Part shown: positions 17,615-26,408 of the stretch, piece after piece
Layout of the letters: each line of letters begins with the position of its first letter
How positions within the stretch are numbered: the stretch's first letter is position 1
Assembly: GCF_013114545.1 (NCBI RefSeq)
Contig: NZ_VTXI01000001.1
Span: forward strand, 372,001-436,000
Length of the DNA: 64,000 nucleotides
Source: Vibrio sp. RE86
GTDB lineage: Bacteria; Pseudomonadota; Gammaproteobacteria; Enterobacterales; Vibrionaceae
Direction: 5' to 3'
Position numbers and translations under genes: made by a program
The notes under the pieces: model-generated
The model's input: the letters and a program-made list of their open reading frames with translations, nothing else
Database searches by the model: none
Told to the model about the DNA's origin: nothing

Positions 17615-19082
17615 GCTGTGCTTCCTGTCGTTGGTTTTCTTCGAGTTGCTCTAACGTAAATGGGAAAGAGAGGATATCTTGATAAATCACTTTCGGTAAT
17701 GGTTTGTTGAGTCCTTTTCTGCTCCAAGGGTAAATTTCGATCATCTGCGCTAAGACTTTGAATACATTAAGGGCGGTATCCCCTTTGTCTGCTAGCAACA
17801 GCCCTAAACGCTCACTACTGAGGCGCGATAGGAGGTCTTGTTTATTGCAGATAGAATGCGCGAGTTCAGCGCACACTTCGAGGTAGCCAGGGTCTTCATG
17901 TTGAATCATGATAACGGCGTGATTTGAACGTTTTAATTCCGTTTTAAATAGGATTAGCTGCTCCCACCAGTAGGTCTCTGACACCATCTGGCTGAGTTGC
18001 TTCTCAGGATCAAACTCGTGCTGACCACGAATTCGGTTGATCAGTTTGCGCGCACGTTGCTCTAGTTGGCGTTTAGAGGTGCGGGCTTTGTCATTGCTAA
18101 CGCGAGCGGTTTGTTCACGCAACATCGTAGTAGAGTGTTTGCGGTATTTTTGAAAAGCTTCAAGTGCGAGTTTGAAGTCTCCAGACTCTTCCGCTACCCG
18201 AGATTGCTGAAAGCATATCTGTGAAAGCAGTTCACCGTTGTCAAAGGAATTGGCAGACTGCTCTGCCTGAATCAATAGCTCTGCGGCTTCTTGAGGGCGT
18301 TTTCTCAATAATTCAACGCGGGCTCGGCTAATGAAAGAGTGCGCTTTCATCCAGACCAAATCATGCTCTACGGCGAGTTCATGGGCCTTCTTAGTCGCTT
18401 GTTCTGCGTCTTCAATTCGTTCAAGCCCAAGCAGTGCTAAACCTCTAAAGTCCCATACTTCCGCTTGCCATGTTTTGTCATGATGGCCAATCAATGCCTC
18501 ATTTGCGCCATCGAGTACAGACAGCATCTCAACATAGTTATTGAGTAGATAGTGATCCCAAGCCAACAGAATTCTTGCTTTACCTTCAAGCCAAGAGATC
18601 CGTGCGTTATTGGCAACCATTACTGCCAACTCATGTGTAGACTTCGCCAGTTGATACTCGTGAGTTATACGCCATACGTTCCCCAGGCCGATTAACGCTT
18701 CAAGTTGGACTTCGACTTCGTCAACCAGTGCTGATTGCTCTAACGCGTTTATCCAGAATTGTTGGGCAGAGTAGTATTTCGCTTGTCCCCAGTAGTGGAG
18801 TGCATGGATATGAAGAATTTCAGGGAGGAGGTCGTCGGTATCGAGTGCATTTAGCTTTCCAAACGCCTCTTTGATGTACTTGAGCCCTTTGCGGTAGTCC
18901 ATGCTGCACCATGCGCAGCGTGACATAATAATCAGGCACTGAATTTCACCTTCAGGATAAAGGATTTGCGCGGAGCGGGAAGCACACTGTTCAGCAATCG
19001 CCCACACTTTGTCTGGCTCAGATTCAATTCTGTCCTTTAGCTGATCAATTTCTACTTCTAATAGTCGCTGGCTTTTATCCAA
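17595..19082 (-). CDS. TPR protein with degenerate GGDEF-like C-terminus
   Basis: 495 residues. Residues 30-350 are tetratricopeptide-like helical pairs (for example EVQLEALIGLGNVWRITHEY). A coiled coil follows near 350-375. The last 110 residues keep the outline of a cyclase domain (HAVIMIQHEDPGYLEVCAEL, then LLSRLSSERLGLLLAD), where SSERL replaces the catalytic GGDEF. It is therefore probably not a cyclase. First gene of the pair with the active GGEEF protein, whose TPR region it resembles in layout. Likely, by inference, a regulatory partner that arose by duplication. Confidence 0.75.
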   Translation of the reverse strand: MDKSQRLLEVEIDQLKDRIESEPDKVWAIAEQCASRSAQILYPEGEIQCLIIMSRCAWCSMDYRKGLKYIKEAFGKLNALDTDDLLPEILHIHALHYWGQAKYYSAQQFWINALEQSALVDEVEVQLEALIGLGNVWRITHEYQLAKSTHELAVMVANNARISWLEGKARILLAWDHYLLNNYVEMLSVLDGANEALIGHHDKTWQAEVWDFRGLALLGLERIEDAEQATKKAHELAVEHDLVWMKAHSFISRARVELLRKRPQEAAELLIQAEQSANSFDNGELLSQICFQQSRVAEESGDFKLALEAFQKYRKHSTTMLREQTARVSNDKARTSKRQLEQRARKLINRIRGQHEFDPEKQLSQMVSETYWWEQLILFKTELKRSNHAVIMIQHEDPGYLEVCAELAHSICNKQDLLSRLSSERLGLLLADKGDTALNVFKVLAQMIEIYPWSRKGLNKPLPKVIYQDILSFPFTLEQLEENQRQEAQHGHPTE

Positions 19083-19208
19083 TGAATCAATCCTTTACCG
19101 CTGAGATGTCATCTTACACTATGTCATTATATGAATAGAGGTCTCATTAACACTACAAAAAGTAAAAAAACGCGAACGGTTTAACGCTCCTCGTCACATT
19201 ACTAATAT

Positions 19209-20678
19209 TTATGATAGTAGCTCACGCAGCGTTAAAGGATTTTGTGTTAGCTCTAGCGTCTGCGCGGCCGTTTTTCCGTTCCTATCTTGATAGCACAAAT
19301 TGTGCCAAGCACGGAAAATATCGAGCATTGGCAGCAAACCTCCAGGACGCAATTTACGCCTTGGTTCATTAATGAAGCTTTCAAACAGAGTCTGAAAACG
19401 GTTCTGATAAAACTTTGTGTGACGTATCGAGGCGTTACGTAGCCAGTGTTTCGGCTGATTATTATCACCGGCTAAGTAACAGATCCCTTTAGAAGCATCT
19501 TGATCGGTTGTGATCGCCCAGCGGTCGCGCCACCACCCCATATGAACAATATCGATCTTGTTGATATTGTATTGAGCTTGCCAGTTACTATCTTCCTCAA
19601 CATACATAAGGTCGATATTTTGACGCTGTATACGCGGCAGACAAATACTGAGGGCTGCAGAGCGAAGCACCGGATCTTGTGGCAGATAGATGGAGACCCG
19701 TCGCTCATCCTGACACAGATCGAGCACGTGCAAAAAGTGCGCATAAGATGTGTAGGGTGGGCGAATCAATGCTCCTTTTGATGGGTAATTGAATACCGTC
19801 AGGTTACCCATAGGATCTTCTACATTGCCGCGCGCCAAAATGGTTTGATACTGCTGATCAATACGCTCACGAAGAATCGGAGATGGCGTCGGTGCGGGCA
19901 TGTTTGCTTCTGAAGAGTGATCTCGAGAGACAAACCTCGCTGGGTATTGATAGGGGTCATGATCAACTTCGCCTACGGGGTCTTCCGCTGAAGAGTAGTT
20001 GACATGTTGGCACAGAATATAACCGCTGTGTGCTTCTCCAGTGGCAATCCATAATACGCCATTGTTACTTTTAGGCTGCAGAGGCACATAGTGGGAAGCA
20101 AGCTCATAACTGGCGGCGTGATTGACCCACCTTGCATCAAACATTGCAAGCTTGCGTCGGCATCGACTAGCGATGTGATCGAGATGGTCATAAAACGTTT
20201 TTGGATTGATCTCTAACTTACGGCATATCTCGCGAACGGAATACCCCATAAAGAGCAAGCCAAGAAGGTTCTCTTGAAAGTGAAGTTTTTTATTTGCACC
20301 AGACCATTTGTCTACGAAGGTCGATTGGCAACATTTGCAACGGTATCGTTGGCGATCACCACTGTAGCCAAAGGCGTGATAAAGGTGTTTATGAGTGTGA
20401 ACAGAGAGGCCGAAATTCTCACAGTCGTCGCTGCGACAAGCTGGCAGGCCATCACTATGAAGATAGCGTAGGCGATGAAGTTCATTCAGAACTTCTTGGT
20501 TATTAAGTAAGGGGGGGAAAGCGCCACATTCACGGCATACCATCGCAGGGCGCTTAGGATTCGCATGCTGCACAACGTAACGATGTGCATCACTCAATCC
20601 AAAGTTGTCACACGCCAATGTTTTACAAAAGTTGAGCTGTAATCCGTCTGCTTCCTGTGGCAGTTTGCCAGTCGTCAC
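19209..20678 (-). CDS. Zinc-ribbon, transposase-like protein of unknown function
   Basis: 489 residues. The N-terminal 130 residues hold repeated cysteine pairs (VCRECGAFPP, ACRSDDCENFG, YRCKCCQSTFVDKW). The last is the zinc ribbon seen in IS1/ISL3-like transposases. A helix-turn-helix follows (MGYSVREICRKLEINPKTFY). The C-terminal half could be an RNase H-like core, but I cannot place a convincing DDE triad. No inverted repeats or target duplication flank it. It may be a domesticated transposase or a regulator. Monocistronic, ending 61 bp before the deoD stop. Confidence 0.6.
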   Translation of the reverse strand: MTTGKLPQEADGLQLNFCKTLACDNFGLSDAHRYVVQHANPKRPAMVCRECGAFPPLLNNQEVLNELHRLRYLHSDGLPACRSDDCENFGLSVHTHKHLYHAFGYSGDRQRYRCKCCQSTFVDKWSGANKKLHFQENLLGLLFMGYSVREICRKLEINPKTFYDHLDHIASRCRRKLAMFDARWVNHAASYELASHYVPLQPKSNNGVLWIATGEAHSGYILCQHVNYSSAEDPVGEVDHDPYQYPARFVSRDHSSEANMPAPTPSPILRERIDQQYQTILARGNVEDPMGNLTVFNYPSKGALIRPPYTSYAHFLHVLDLCQDERRVSIYLPQDPVLRSAALSICLPRIQRQNIDLMYVEEDSNWQAQYNINKIDIVHMGWWRDRWAITTDQDASKGICYLAGDNNQPKHWLRNASIRHTKFYQNRFQTLFESFINEPRRKLRPGGLLPMLDIFRAWHNLCYQDRNGKTAAQTLELTQNPLTLRELLS

Positions 20679-20739
20679 TATCTCCCCCTCGGGATTATTC
20701 AGGCCACCAAGCGGACGCTCGGTGGCAAAATGAATCGAT

Positions 20740-21450
20740 TTAGATGTTGATTGCTGTCTCTAGAGCCACTTTCATCATGTCGTTGAACGACTTTTGACGC
20801 TCTTCTGAGCTTAGCTTCTCACCACGGATGATGTGGTCAGATACTGTTAGGATAGTCAGTGCTTTCGCGCCTAGGTCAGCGGCTACGCCGTAGATACCTG
20901 CTGCTTCCATGTCTACACCTAGGATGCCTAGTTTTTCCATCTTCTCGAAGATGTCTGCTTCAGGTGTGTAGAAAAGGTCTGCAGAGAAAACGTTACCCAC
21001 TTTTACTGGTACTTCTTGAGCACGAGCTTGGTTAACCGCTTCTTCTAGTAGGCCGAAATCAGCAATTGCTGCGAAGTCGTGATTGTTGAAACGAATACGG
21101 TTCACTTTAGAGTCAGTTGAAGCACCCATACCGATAACAACGTCCATAAGTTTCACGTCATCACGTACTGCACCACAGCTACCTACACGAATGACATTTT
21201 TCACGCCGTATTCAGCGATAAGCTCGTGAACATAGATACAGCATGATGGGATGCCCATACCATGACCCATTACTGATACTTTTTTACCTTTGTAAGTACC
21301 TGTGTAACCGAACATGTTACGAACGTCACAAACTTGCTTAACGTCATCTAGGAAAGTCTCGGCAATGTATTTTGCACGAAGCGGGTCGCCTGGCATCAGT
21401 ACTGTTTCAGCGAAATCACCTGGTTGTGCATTAATATGTGGGGTTGCCAT
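20740..21450 (-). CDS. deoD: Purine nucleoside phosphorylase DeoD
   Basis: 236 residues, the standard length of hexameric bacterial [43 protein letters not shown] and [20 protein letters not shown] (the substrate-binding Met-Glu) are diagnostic. [10 protein letters not shown] carries the catalytic Asp. It splits purine nucleosides with phosphate to base and ribose-1-phosphate for salvage. It stands alone here, not in a deoCABD operon, so it may be a second copy; Vibrio genomes often have two. Confidence 0.96.
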   Translation of the reverse strand: MATPHINAQPGDFAETVLMPGDPLRAKYIAETFLDDVKQVCDVRNMFGYTGTYKGKKVSVMGHGMGIPSCCIYVHELIAEYGVKNVIRVGSCGAVRDDVKLMDVVIGMGASTDSKVNRIRFNNHDFAAIADFGLLEEAVNQARAQEVPVKVGNVFSADLFYTPEADIFEKMEKLGILGVDMEAAGIYGVAADLGAKALTILTVSDHIIRGEKLSSEERQKSFNDMMKVALETAINI

Positions 21451-21704
21451 AGTTTTTACTCCAAATCTTCTTAGTCAATCAGTTTCTGATTACTAAATGT
21501 GTTGATTCTCAAAAATCTGTTGAGGCAATACTAGCTAGATATAGCAAGACTCCATGAGAGGTATATCACAAAAGAGCCTTGTTGTTGGCTAACACTACAA
21601 GTTAATAACTAAATATGTTGAAAGTAATAAGGCAATCGATTCGTAAAAACGTTTGCCTCTCTTGTGAACCAAAAAAGAGTTTTCAACGTAAGGAAAAAAC
21701 ACGT

Positions 21705-21727
21705 TGTACAAAAATAAAAGTTGTACA
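21705..21727 (+). promoter_or_regulatory. Candidate MerR/LitR-type operator 1
   Basis: TGTACA (21705-21710), 11 bases, TGTACA (21722-21727). Each half-site is itself palindromic. Similar TRTACA...TGTAYA motifs control light-induced photolyase operons through LitR/PplR-type MerR proteins. The MerR gene of this operon is the natural candidate to bind here. Confidence 0.6.
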
Positions 21728-21751
21728 GTTTTTCAATTTGGTGCTAAAACT

Positions 21752-21774
21752 TATACAAGAATTAAATTTGTATA
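21752..21774 (+). promoter_or_regulatory. Candidate MerR/LitR-type operator 2
   Basis: TATACA (21752-21757), 11 bases, TGTATA (21769-21774), 23 bp before the first start codon. It has the same half-site spacing as the first copy, which starts 47 bp upstream. Confidence 0.6.
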
Positions 21775-21796
21775 GCGTCACCACAAGGAGCTGGGT

Positions 21797-22747
21797 ATGG
21801 ACTCACAAATTAAAATCGGCATTAGTGCATGTGTGTTAGGCGACAAAGTGCGTTTTGACTCTGGACACAAAATTAGCAAGTTTGTAACGAAGGAGCTGTC
21901 ACCCTATTTTGATTTTTTGCCTGTATGCCCAGAAGTTGGCTCAGGAATGACCGTGCCTAGACCGACAATCCGTTTGGTATCGAATGAAGAACGCATTGCT
22001 TTGGTTGAAACGAAAGACCCTTCGAAGGACCATACAGAGAAAATGGTCAGCTACTCTAAGCAGCGTGTTGCTGAACTAGAAAAAGAGCATCTTCGTGGTT
22101 ACATAGTGTGTGCGAAATCACCGACCTGTGGCATGGAGCGCGTAAAAGTGTACAAAACTCAGAGCTCTGAAGCGGTTGGTATCGGTCTTTACACAAAAGA
22201 GTTGATGGAATCGATGCCATGGTTACCTGTGGAAGAAGATGGTCGACTTAACGATCCCGTTTTGAAAGAGAACTTTATTACTCGCGTCTATACCCTTGAT
22301 GATTTCTATCGTTCGATGGGTGATGCTCCAACACGAGGCAAGATTGTTGCCTTTCACTCACGTTACAAGTTGACATTAATGGCGCACCATCCTGAGTCCT
22401 ACAAAGAGCTGGGTAAGCTGGTGGCTAACATTAAAGATTATGATATCGACGAGTTCTTCGTGCTATACCGTGTGGCGCTAATGCAAGCGATTAAGCATAG
22501 AGCAAGTCGCAAAAACAATACCAACGTTTTGATGCACCTCCAAGGCTACTTTAAACGCGACCTTGATAAGTCGCAAAAGCAGGAGCTTCGTCAGGTTATT
22601 GATGACTATCGTGTAGGACTGCTGCCTTTACTCGCACCATTGACGCTGATTAAGCACTATTTATCCGCACACCCAGACGCTTATCTAGCGGAACAAGCTT
22701 TCTTTACCCCTTACCCTCAGGAGTTACGTTTACGATATGGATTATGA
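21797..22747 (+). CDS. DUF523-DUF1722 fusion protein (YbgA-like)
   Basis: 316 residues. Residues 1-150 are DUF523, with conserved cysteines in ISACVLGDKVRFDSGHK, LPVCPEVGSGMTVPRP and CAKSPTCGME, probably a metal or cluster site. Residues 190-310 are DUF1722 (HSRYKLTLMAHHPESYKELG). The function is unproven. The pair is often found beside photolyase genes, as here, and DUF523 has been linked to tRNA 2-thiouracil desulfidase-like activity in some homologues. The ATG follows AAGGAG. It overlaps the MerR gene by 11 bp. Confidence 0.88.
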   Translation: MDSQIKIGISACVLGDKVRFDSGHKISKFVTKELSPYFDFLPVCPEVGSGMTVPRPTIRLVSNEERIALVETKDPSKDHTEKMVSYSKQRVAELEKEHLRGYIVCAKSPTCGMERVKVYKTQSSEAVGIGLYTKELMESMPWLPVEEDGRLNDPVLKENFITRVYTLDDFYRSMGDAPTRGKIVAFHSRYKLTLMAHHPESYKELGKLVANIKDYDIDEFFVLYRVALMQAIKHRASRKNNTNVLMHLQGYFKRDLDKSQKQELRQVIDDYRVGLLPLLAPLTLIKHYLSAHPDAYLAEQAFFTPYPQELRLRYGL

Positions 22748-23525
22748 GAAAAATTACTTTGCTATTCGAGAGGTGTCTGAACGTACTGGTATCAAACCCG
22801 TTACGCTGAGAGCGTGGCAAAGACGTTACAATCTCGTTCAGCCATTGCGTACAGAGAAAGGGCACCGACTATACAGCGAAGAGCACATCGCTTTGATTGG
22901 TGAAATACAAAGCTGGCTCAACAAAGGGGTACCGATTGGGAAGGTCAAAGACTTGCTGGGTAAAACAGACGAGTTGGATAACGAGGAAGGCGTCGGTACT
23001 TCCGAGTTAGAAGAAGTTCAGGCGCTTCTCGAGGCTCTTTCTGATCTTAACAAGACGAAAGCAGACTCTATTGTTGGTAACGTCATGAAAGAGTATCCCC
23101 TCGATGTTGTCGAAAGTCAGTTTCTTCAACCCGTTTATAACGCTTTATCAGTGGTGAGGTACGCGCTTAGGACGATACAAACTAGCTTGTTTGAGGGCAT
23201 TATACTTTCGAGAATTAACGCCATCATTGAGTCAGAAAATAAAGCGGCACGCGGCGGTAAGTGTTTGATGGTTAGCGGAGATGCGAGCGGTTCTATAGCA
23301 GCGCGTCTTCAAGCCCTGAAGTTATGTGAGCAAGGAAAGTACGTGGTGCTTCTTGATGGTGTGGACGACTTTTCTGGATTCATTGAGCATCAAGGTTTAA
23401 ATGGCTACGCTTCTTTGGCTCTGTTTAGTTCACGCCCTTGGACATCTGCGCAGTTAACCGCTATTGAAAAAATAGGGGAGTCTTATCAAGGTGAGCTGTC
23501 TAGTTCGACGCTTCACGATATATAA
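22737..23525 (+). CDS. MerR-family regulator, LitR/CarH-like without B12 ligand
   Basis: 262 residues. Residues 8-75 form the MerR winged helix (REVSERTGIKPVTLRAWQRR, then RLYSEEHI). The C-terminal 170 residues follow the helical-bundle plus Rossmann outline of CarH/LitR photosensors. However, the cobalt-binding DxHxxG is replaced by SGDASGS and no W-x9-EH is seen, so B12 sensing is unlikely. It probably autoregulates this operon through the two upstream dyads. Other LitR classes without B12 work with a separate LOV photosensor; none is in this window. Confidence 0.82.
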   Translation: MDYEKNYFAIREVSERTGIKPVTLRAWQRRYNLVQPLRTEKGHRLYSEEHIALIGEIQSWLNKGVPIGKVKDLLGKTDELDNEEGVGTSELEEVQALLEALSDLNKTKADSIVGNVMKEYPLDVVESQFLQPVYNALSVVRYALRTIQTSLFEGIILSRINAIIESENKAARGGKCLMVSGDASGSIAARLQALKLCEQGKYVVLLDGVDDFSGFIEHQGLNGYASLALFSSRPWTSAQLTAIEKIGESYQGELSSSTLHDI

Positions 23526-23542
23526 ATAGAAGGAAGGGAAGG

Positions 23543-24964
23543 ATGAAGTTGGTTTGGTTGCGACGTGACTTAAGAGCCATTGATAACTCAGCATTGGTCG
23601 CTGCTAGCCAGTCTGGTGAACCGGTAGCCGCTTTGTATGTCGCGACACCAGAAACATGGTCGCGTCATGGCCTAGCGCCTATTCAAGCAGATTTGATGTT
23701 TAGGCGCTTATCGTCCCTTCGCGTTGAACTAGAGATGCAAAATATTCCTCTATACTACGCCGAAGTTAGCACTTACCGCAGTGCTGCTGACTTTGTTGCA
23801 GAAACAGCTAAAGTGAATGGTATTACCGGCGTTTACTTTAATAGAGAGTATGAGTTCGACGAGCAACAACGTGATCATCACTTAGAAGAACTCTTGGAAT
23901 CTAGCTCCATCGAGTGTATTGGTTTGGACGACAAGTGCATATTCAAACCAGGCAGTGTATTTAATAAGCAGGGTGCGTATTTTAAAGTGTTCACCCCTTT
24001 CAAAAAAGCCTATCTCGCTAAGCTTGAGCAAGAATCATTTGTTGTAAGTAAGCCGGTTTCTACTGGTGGGACAGCGAAGTGTGTTGGCCTTGAAGAATTC
24101 TCTCCATCGAGCCAGTTTACCTACCCTAGGAAAGACAGTCAGGCGTACTCGGTCGAGACAGAAGATATCCTCCTGCAGTTGAGAGAATTTGTTAGCGAAC
24201 AAGCCAATCAATACAACGACGAGCGTGATTTCCCTGCAATTGAGGGGACGAGTCGACTTTCTGCGTATTTAGCTATAGGTGCGCTTTCGGTTCGTCAATG
24301 TATGGCGAGGCTGCTTTATCAACAATCATCTCCACTGAGTACGGGGAGAGAAGTCTGGCAAAGCGAATTGATCTGGCGGGAGTTCTATCAACATTTGCTT
24401 CATTTTGAATCCAAACTCTCGAAAGGAAAGAGCTTCGTTGCGTGGGGAGACCAGCTTCATTGGAAGAATAATCCTCAACATATTGAAGCCTGGAAGCAGG
24501 GACAAACAGGTTATCCGATTGTAGATGCGGCAATGAGACAGTTAAATCAAACGGGATGGATGCATAACCGTCTTAGGATGATTGTCGCTAGCTTTCTTGT
24601 GAAGGACCTTCATGTAGATTGGCGAATCGGGGAGCAATACTTTATGTCCACCTTGATTGATGGTGACTACGCAGCCAACAATGGCGGATGGCAGTGGTGT
24701 GCGTCAACGGGGTGTGATGGCCAGCCCTATTTCCGAATCTTTAATCCAATCACTCAAGGAGAGAAGTTCGACCCGAATGGTGAGTTTGTACGTCGTTGGG
24801 TTCCTGAACTTACTGAGGTTCCTTTGAAACACTTACACAAGCCGTGGACATGGTTAGATGCAAAAGTGCTGTCATATCCTTCACCGATAGTTGATCACAA
24901 GACCGAAAGAGCGATAACCTTAGATCTTTACAAAGAAGCAAAGGAAAGTGTGGATCGTGCGTAA
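23543..24964 (+). CDS. phr: Deoxyribodipyrimidine photolyase
   Basis: 473 residues, class I CPD photolyase. The N-terminal antenna domain starts MKLVWLRRDLRAIDNSALVA. The FAD domain contains EFYQHLLHFESKL, GQTGYPIVDAAMRQLNQTGW and DGDYAANNGGWQWCASTGCD. It repairs UV-induced pyrimidine dimers using blue light. It lies 17 bp after the MerR gene, behind GAAGGGAAGG. This operon layout implies light-controlled expression. Confidence 0.96.
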   Translation: MKLVWLRRDLRAIDNSALVAASQSGEPVAALYVATPETWSRHGLAPIQADLMFRRLSSLRVELEMQNIPLYYAEVSTYRSAADFVAETAKVNGITGVYFNREYEFDEQQRDHHLEELLESSSIECIGLDDKCIFKPGSVFNKQGAYFKVFTPFKKAYLAKLEQESFVVSKPVSTGGTAKCVGLEEFSPSSQFTYPRKDSQAYSVETEDILLQLREFVSEQANQYNDERDFPAIEGTSRLSAYLAIGALSVRQCMARLLYQQSSPLSTGREVWQSELIWREFYQHLLHFESKLSKGKSFVAWGDQLHWKNNPQHIEAWKQGQTGYPIVDAAMRQLNQTGWMHNRLRMIVASFLVKDLHVDWRIGEQYFMSTLIDGDYAANNGGWQWCASTGCDGQPYFRIFNPITQGEKFDPNGEFVRRWVPELTEVPLKHLHKPWTWLDAKVLSYPSPIVDHKTERAITLDLYKEAKESVDRA

Positions 24965-25865
24965 ACTTATCGCGCTTATTGCCTGTCTAAGTTCTCCCCT
25001 CTATGCAGCGACATATGATCTGCCGATAGAAGGGAGCAGTATTGTTGGCCGAACTCAATATCATCAAATTGAGAAGGGCGATACGCTTGCCAATATAGCT
25101 AAGCAGTATGATGTTGGCTTTCTGTCTTTAATGGCCGCTAACAAAGGGGTTGATCCATTCCTTCCTCAAGAAGACTATGTTCTGACCATACCAACTAAGA
25201 TTATTTTGCCTAATGTACAGCGAGAGGGGATTGTGATTAACCTCGCCGAGCTGCGACTGTACTATTTCGAACCTGAAATCAACAAAGTGCATATTTTCCC
25301 TGTTGGGATTGGGCGTGTTGGTCGCGACACACCTGAGATGGAAACGTCAATTAGCCAAAAACGACCTAATCCAACATGGACACCCCCTAACTCAATTCGC
25401 CAAGAGTATTTAGAAAAGGGGATCGAGTTGCCTAGAGTTGTTCCTGCTGGGCCTGAAAACCCATTGGGTGAATATGCGTTAAGACTGGCACATGGTGTTG
25501 GCGATTATTTGATACATGGAACGAATAAAGATTTTGGTATCGGGCTACGGGTTAGTTCCGGCTGTATTCGTATGGAACCTAAAGATATCGAGTGGTTGTT
25601 CCCTCAGGTCAAGCTGGGTGAAAAAGTAACGGTGATTAATGAGCCGATTAAAGTCGCACTAGAACCTGATCGCAGTGTGTTCCTTGAAGCGCATGAACCT
25701 CTAACCCGTAGCGATGGCATCAAACAGAACCTTGCAATCCCGCAAGAGCTAAGCTGGTGGTTGGAAGCGTTTGAACAATCGGATGTGAAAGCAAGAGCAG
25801 CGATACTGGCCCAAAATGGTGTGCCAGTTGAGATTGTCGCCCCAAGTTTTATTGGCGAAATCTAA
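24948..25865 (+). CDS. L,D-transpeptidase with LysM domain (ErfK/YbiS family)
   Basis: 305 residues. A signal peptide ends about residue 22 (LIALIACLSSPLYAA). A LysM peptidoglycan-binding motif (QIEKGDTLANIAKQYDVGFL) spans about 37-80. The YkuD catalytic domain carries LIHGTNKDFG and VSSGCIRME, with the nucleophile Cys in SSGCIR. In this family it crosslinks peptidoglycan or attaches Braun lipoprotein to it; an lpp gene lies at the far end of this window. The GTG start lies inside phr (17-bp overlap), so it is translationally coupled. Confidence 0.92.
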   Translation: MWIVRKLIALIACLSSPLYAATYDLPIEGSSIVGRTQYHQIEKGDTLANIAKQYDVGFLSLMAANKGVDPFLPQEDYVLTIPTKIILPNVQREGIVINLAELRLYYFEPEINKVHIFPVGIGRVGRDTPEMETSISQKRPNPTWTPPNSIRQEYLEKGIELPRVVPAGPENPLGEYALRLAHGVGDYLIHGTNKDFGIGLRVSSGCIRMEPKDIEWLFPQVKLGEKVTVINEPIKVALEPDRSVFLEAHEPLTRSDGIKQNLAIPQELSWWLEAFEQSDVKARAAILAQNGVPVEIVAPSFIGEI

Positions 25866-25879
25866 CGGTGCAAATGAAA

Positions 25880-25900
25880 AAGCCCGTGTTATACGGGCTT
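25880..25900. terminator. Terminator between L,D-transpeptidase and bactofilin genes
   Basis: AAGCCCGT (25880-25887) and ACGGGCTT (25893-25900) over a 5-base loop. The better T tract faces the leftward bactofilin gene. Confidence 0.75.
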
Positions 25901-25961
25901 CTATTAAACAACAATATTCTTCTACGGTGAGATTCTCATCTCTAGCCAATCTGCTAAATGC

Positions 25962-26408
25962 TTATGCGGTTTTGGCTTTCGGGTTGTTAGCTTTACCAGC
26001 ACTATCGGCTTTTTTGTCGTTTTTATCGGTTGATTTAATAGCCACAACTTGATCAGAGTCATTGGTTTTCGTCGTACCGAAAAATTTACCACCAGGCTCA
26101 ATACTTAAGTCATCTGTATAAATAGTGCCTTTGACTTGTCCTTTCGCTAAAACCTCTATTTTGTTCGCACGGCATGTACCATCAAAGCTGCCATTAATGA
26201 TGACGCTGCTCGCAATGATATCGCCTTCTACACGACCGACTTCACTGATGATCAGTGTTTTATCGACTTGGATATCACCATCAACGTAGCCATCGATTTG
26301 GATATCTGTTTCAACACTTAACTTCCCGGAGATTCGGCAGCCTTGTGCGATGACAGTTGTAGCTGATTGCTTATTCGCTGTTCCACTCTGTTTACCAAAG
26401 ATGCCCAT
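25962..26408 (-). CDS. Bactofilin (polymer-forming cytoskeletal protein)
   Basis: 148 residues. The core (about 18-115) shows the repeated short beta-strand pattern of the bactofilin right-handed beta-helix: VIAQGCRISGKLSVETDIQI, then VEGDIIASSVIINGSFDGTC and so on. Disordered N- and lysine-rich C-terminal tails flank it. It forms membrane-associated filaments that place cell-wall enzymes. The first 91 bp overlap the end of the M23 peptidase gene in another frame, so the two are tightly coupled, as in other bactofilin/LytM pairs. Confidence 0.92.
   Translation of the reverse strand: MGIFGKQSGTANKQSATTVIAQGCRISGKLSVETDIQIDGYVDGDIQVDKTLIISEVGRVEGDIIASSVIINGSFDGTCRANKIEVLAKGQVKGTIYTDDLSIEPGGKFFGTTKTNDSDQVVAIKSTDKNDKKADSAGKANNPKAKTA

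Larger units (their letters stand above)
21451..21796. other. Divergent intergenic region deoD / phr operon
   Basis: 346 bp without a gene. The left part is the leader of deoD. The right part (21690-21790) is AT-rich and holds two copies of a dyad, TRTACA-N11-TGTAYA, annotated separately. No RNA gene is recognised. Confidence 0.6.
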
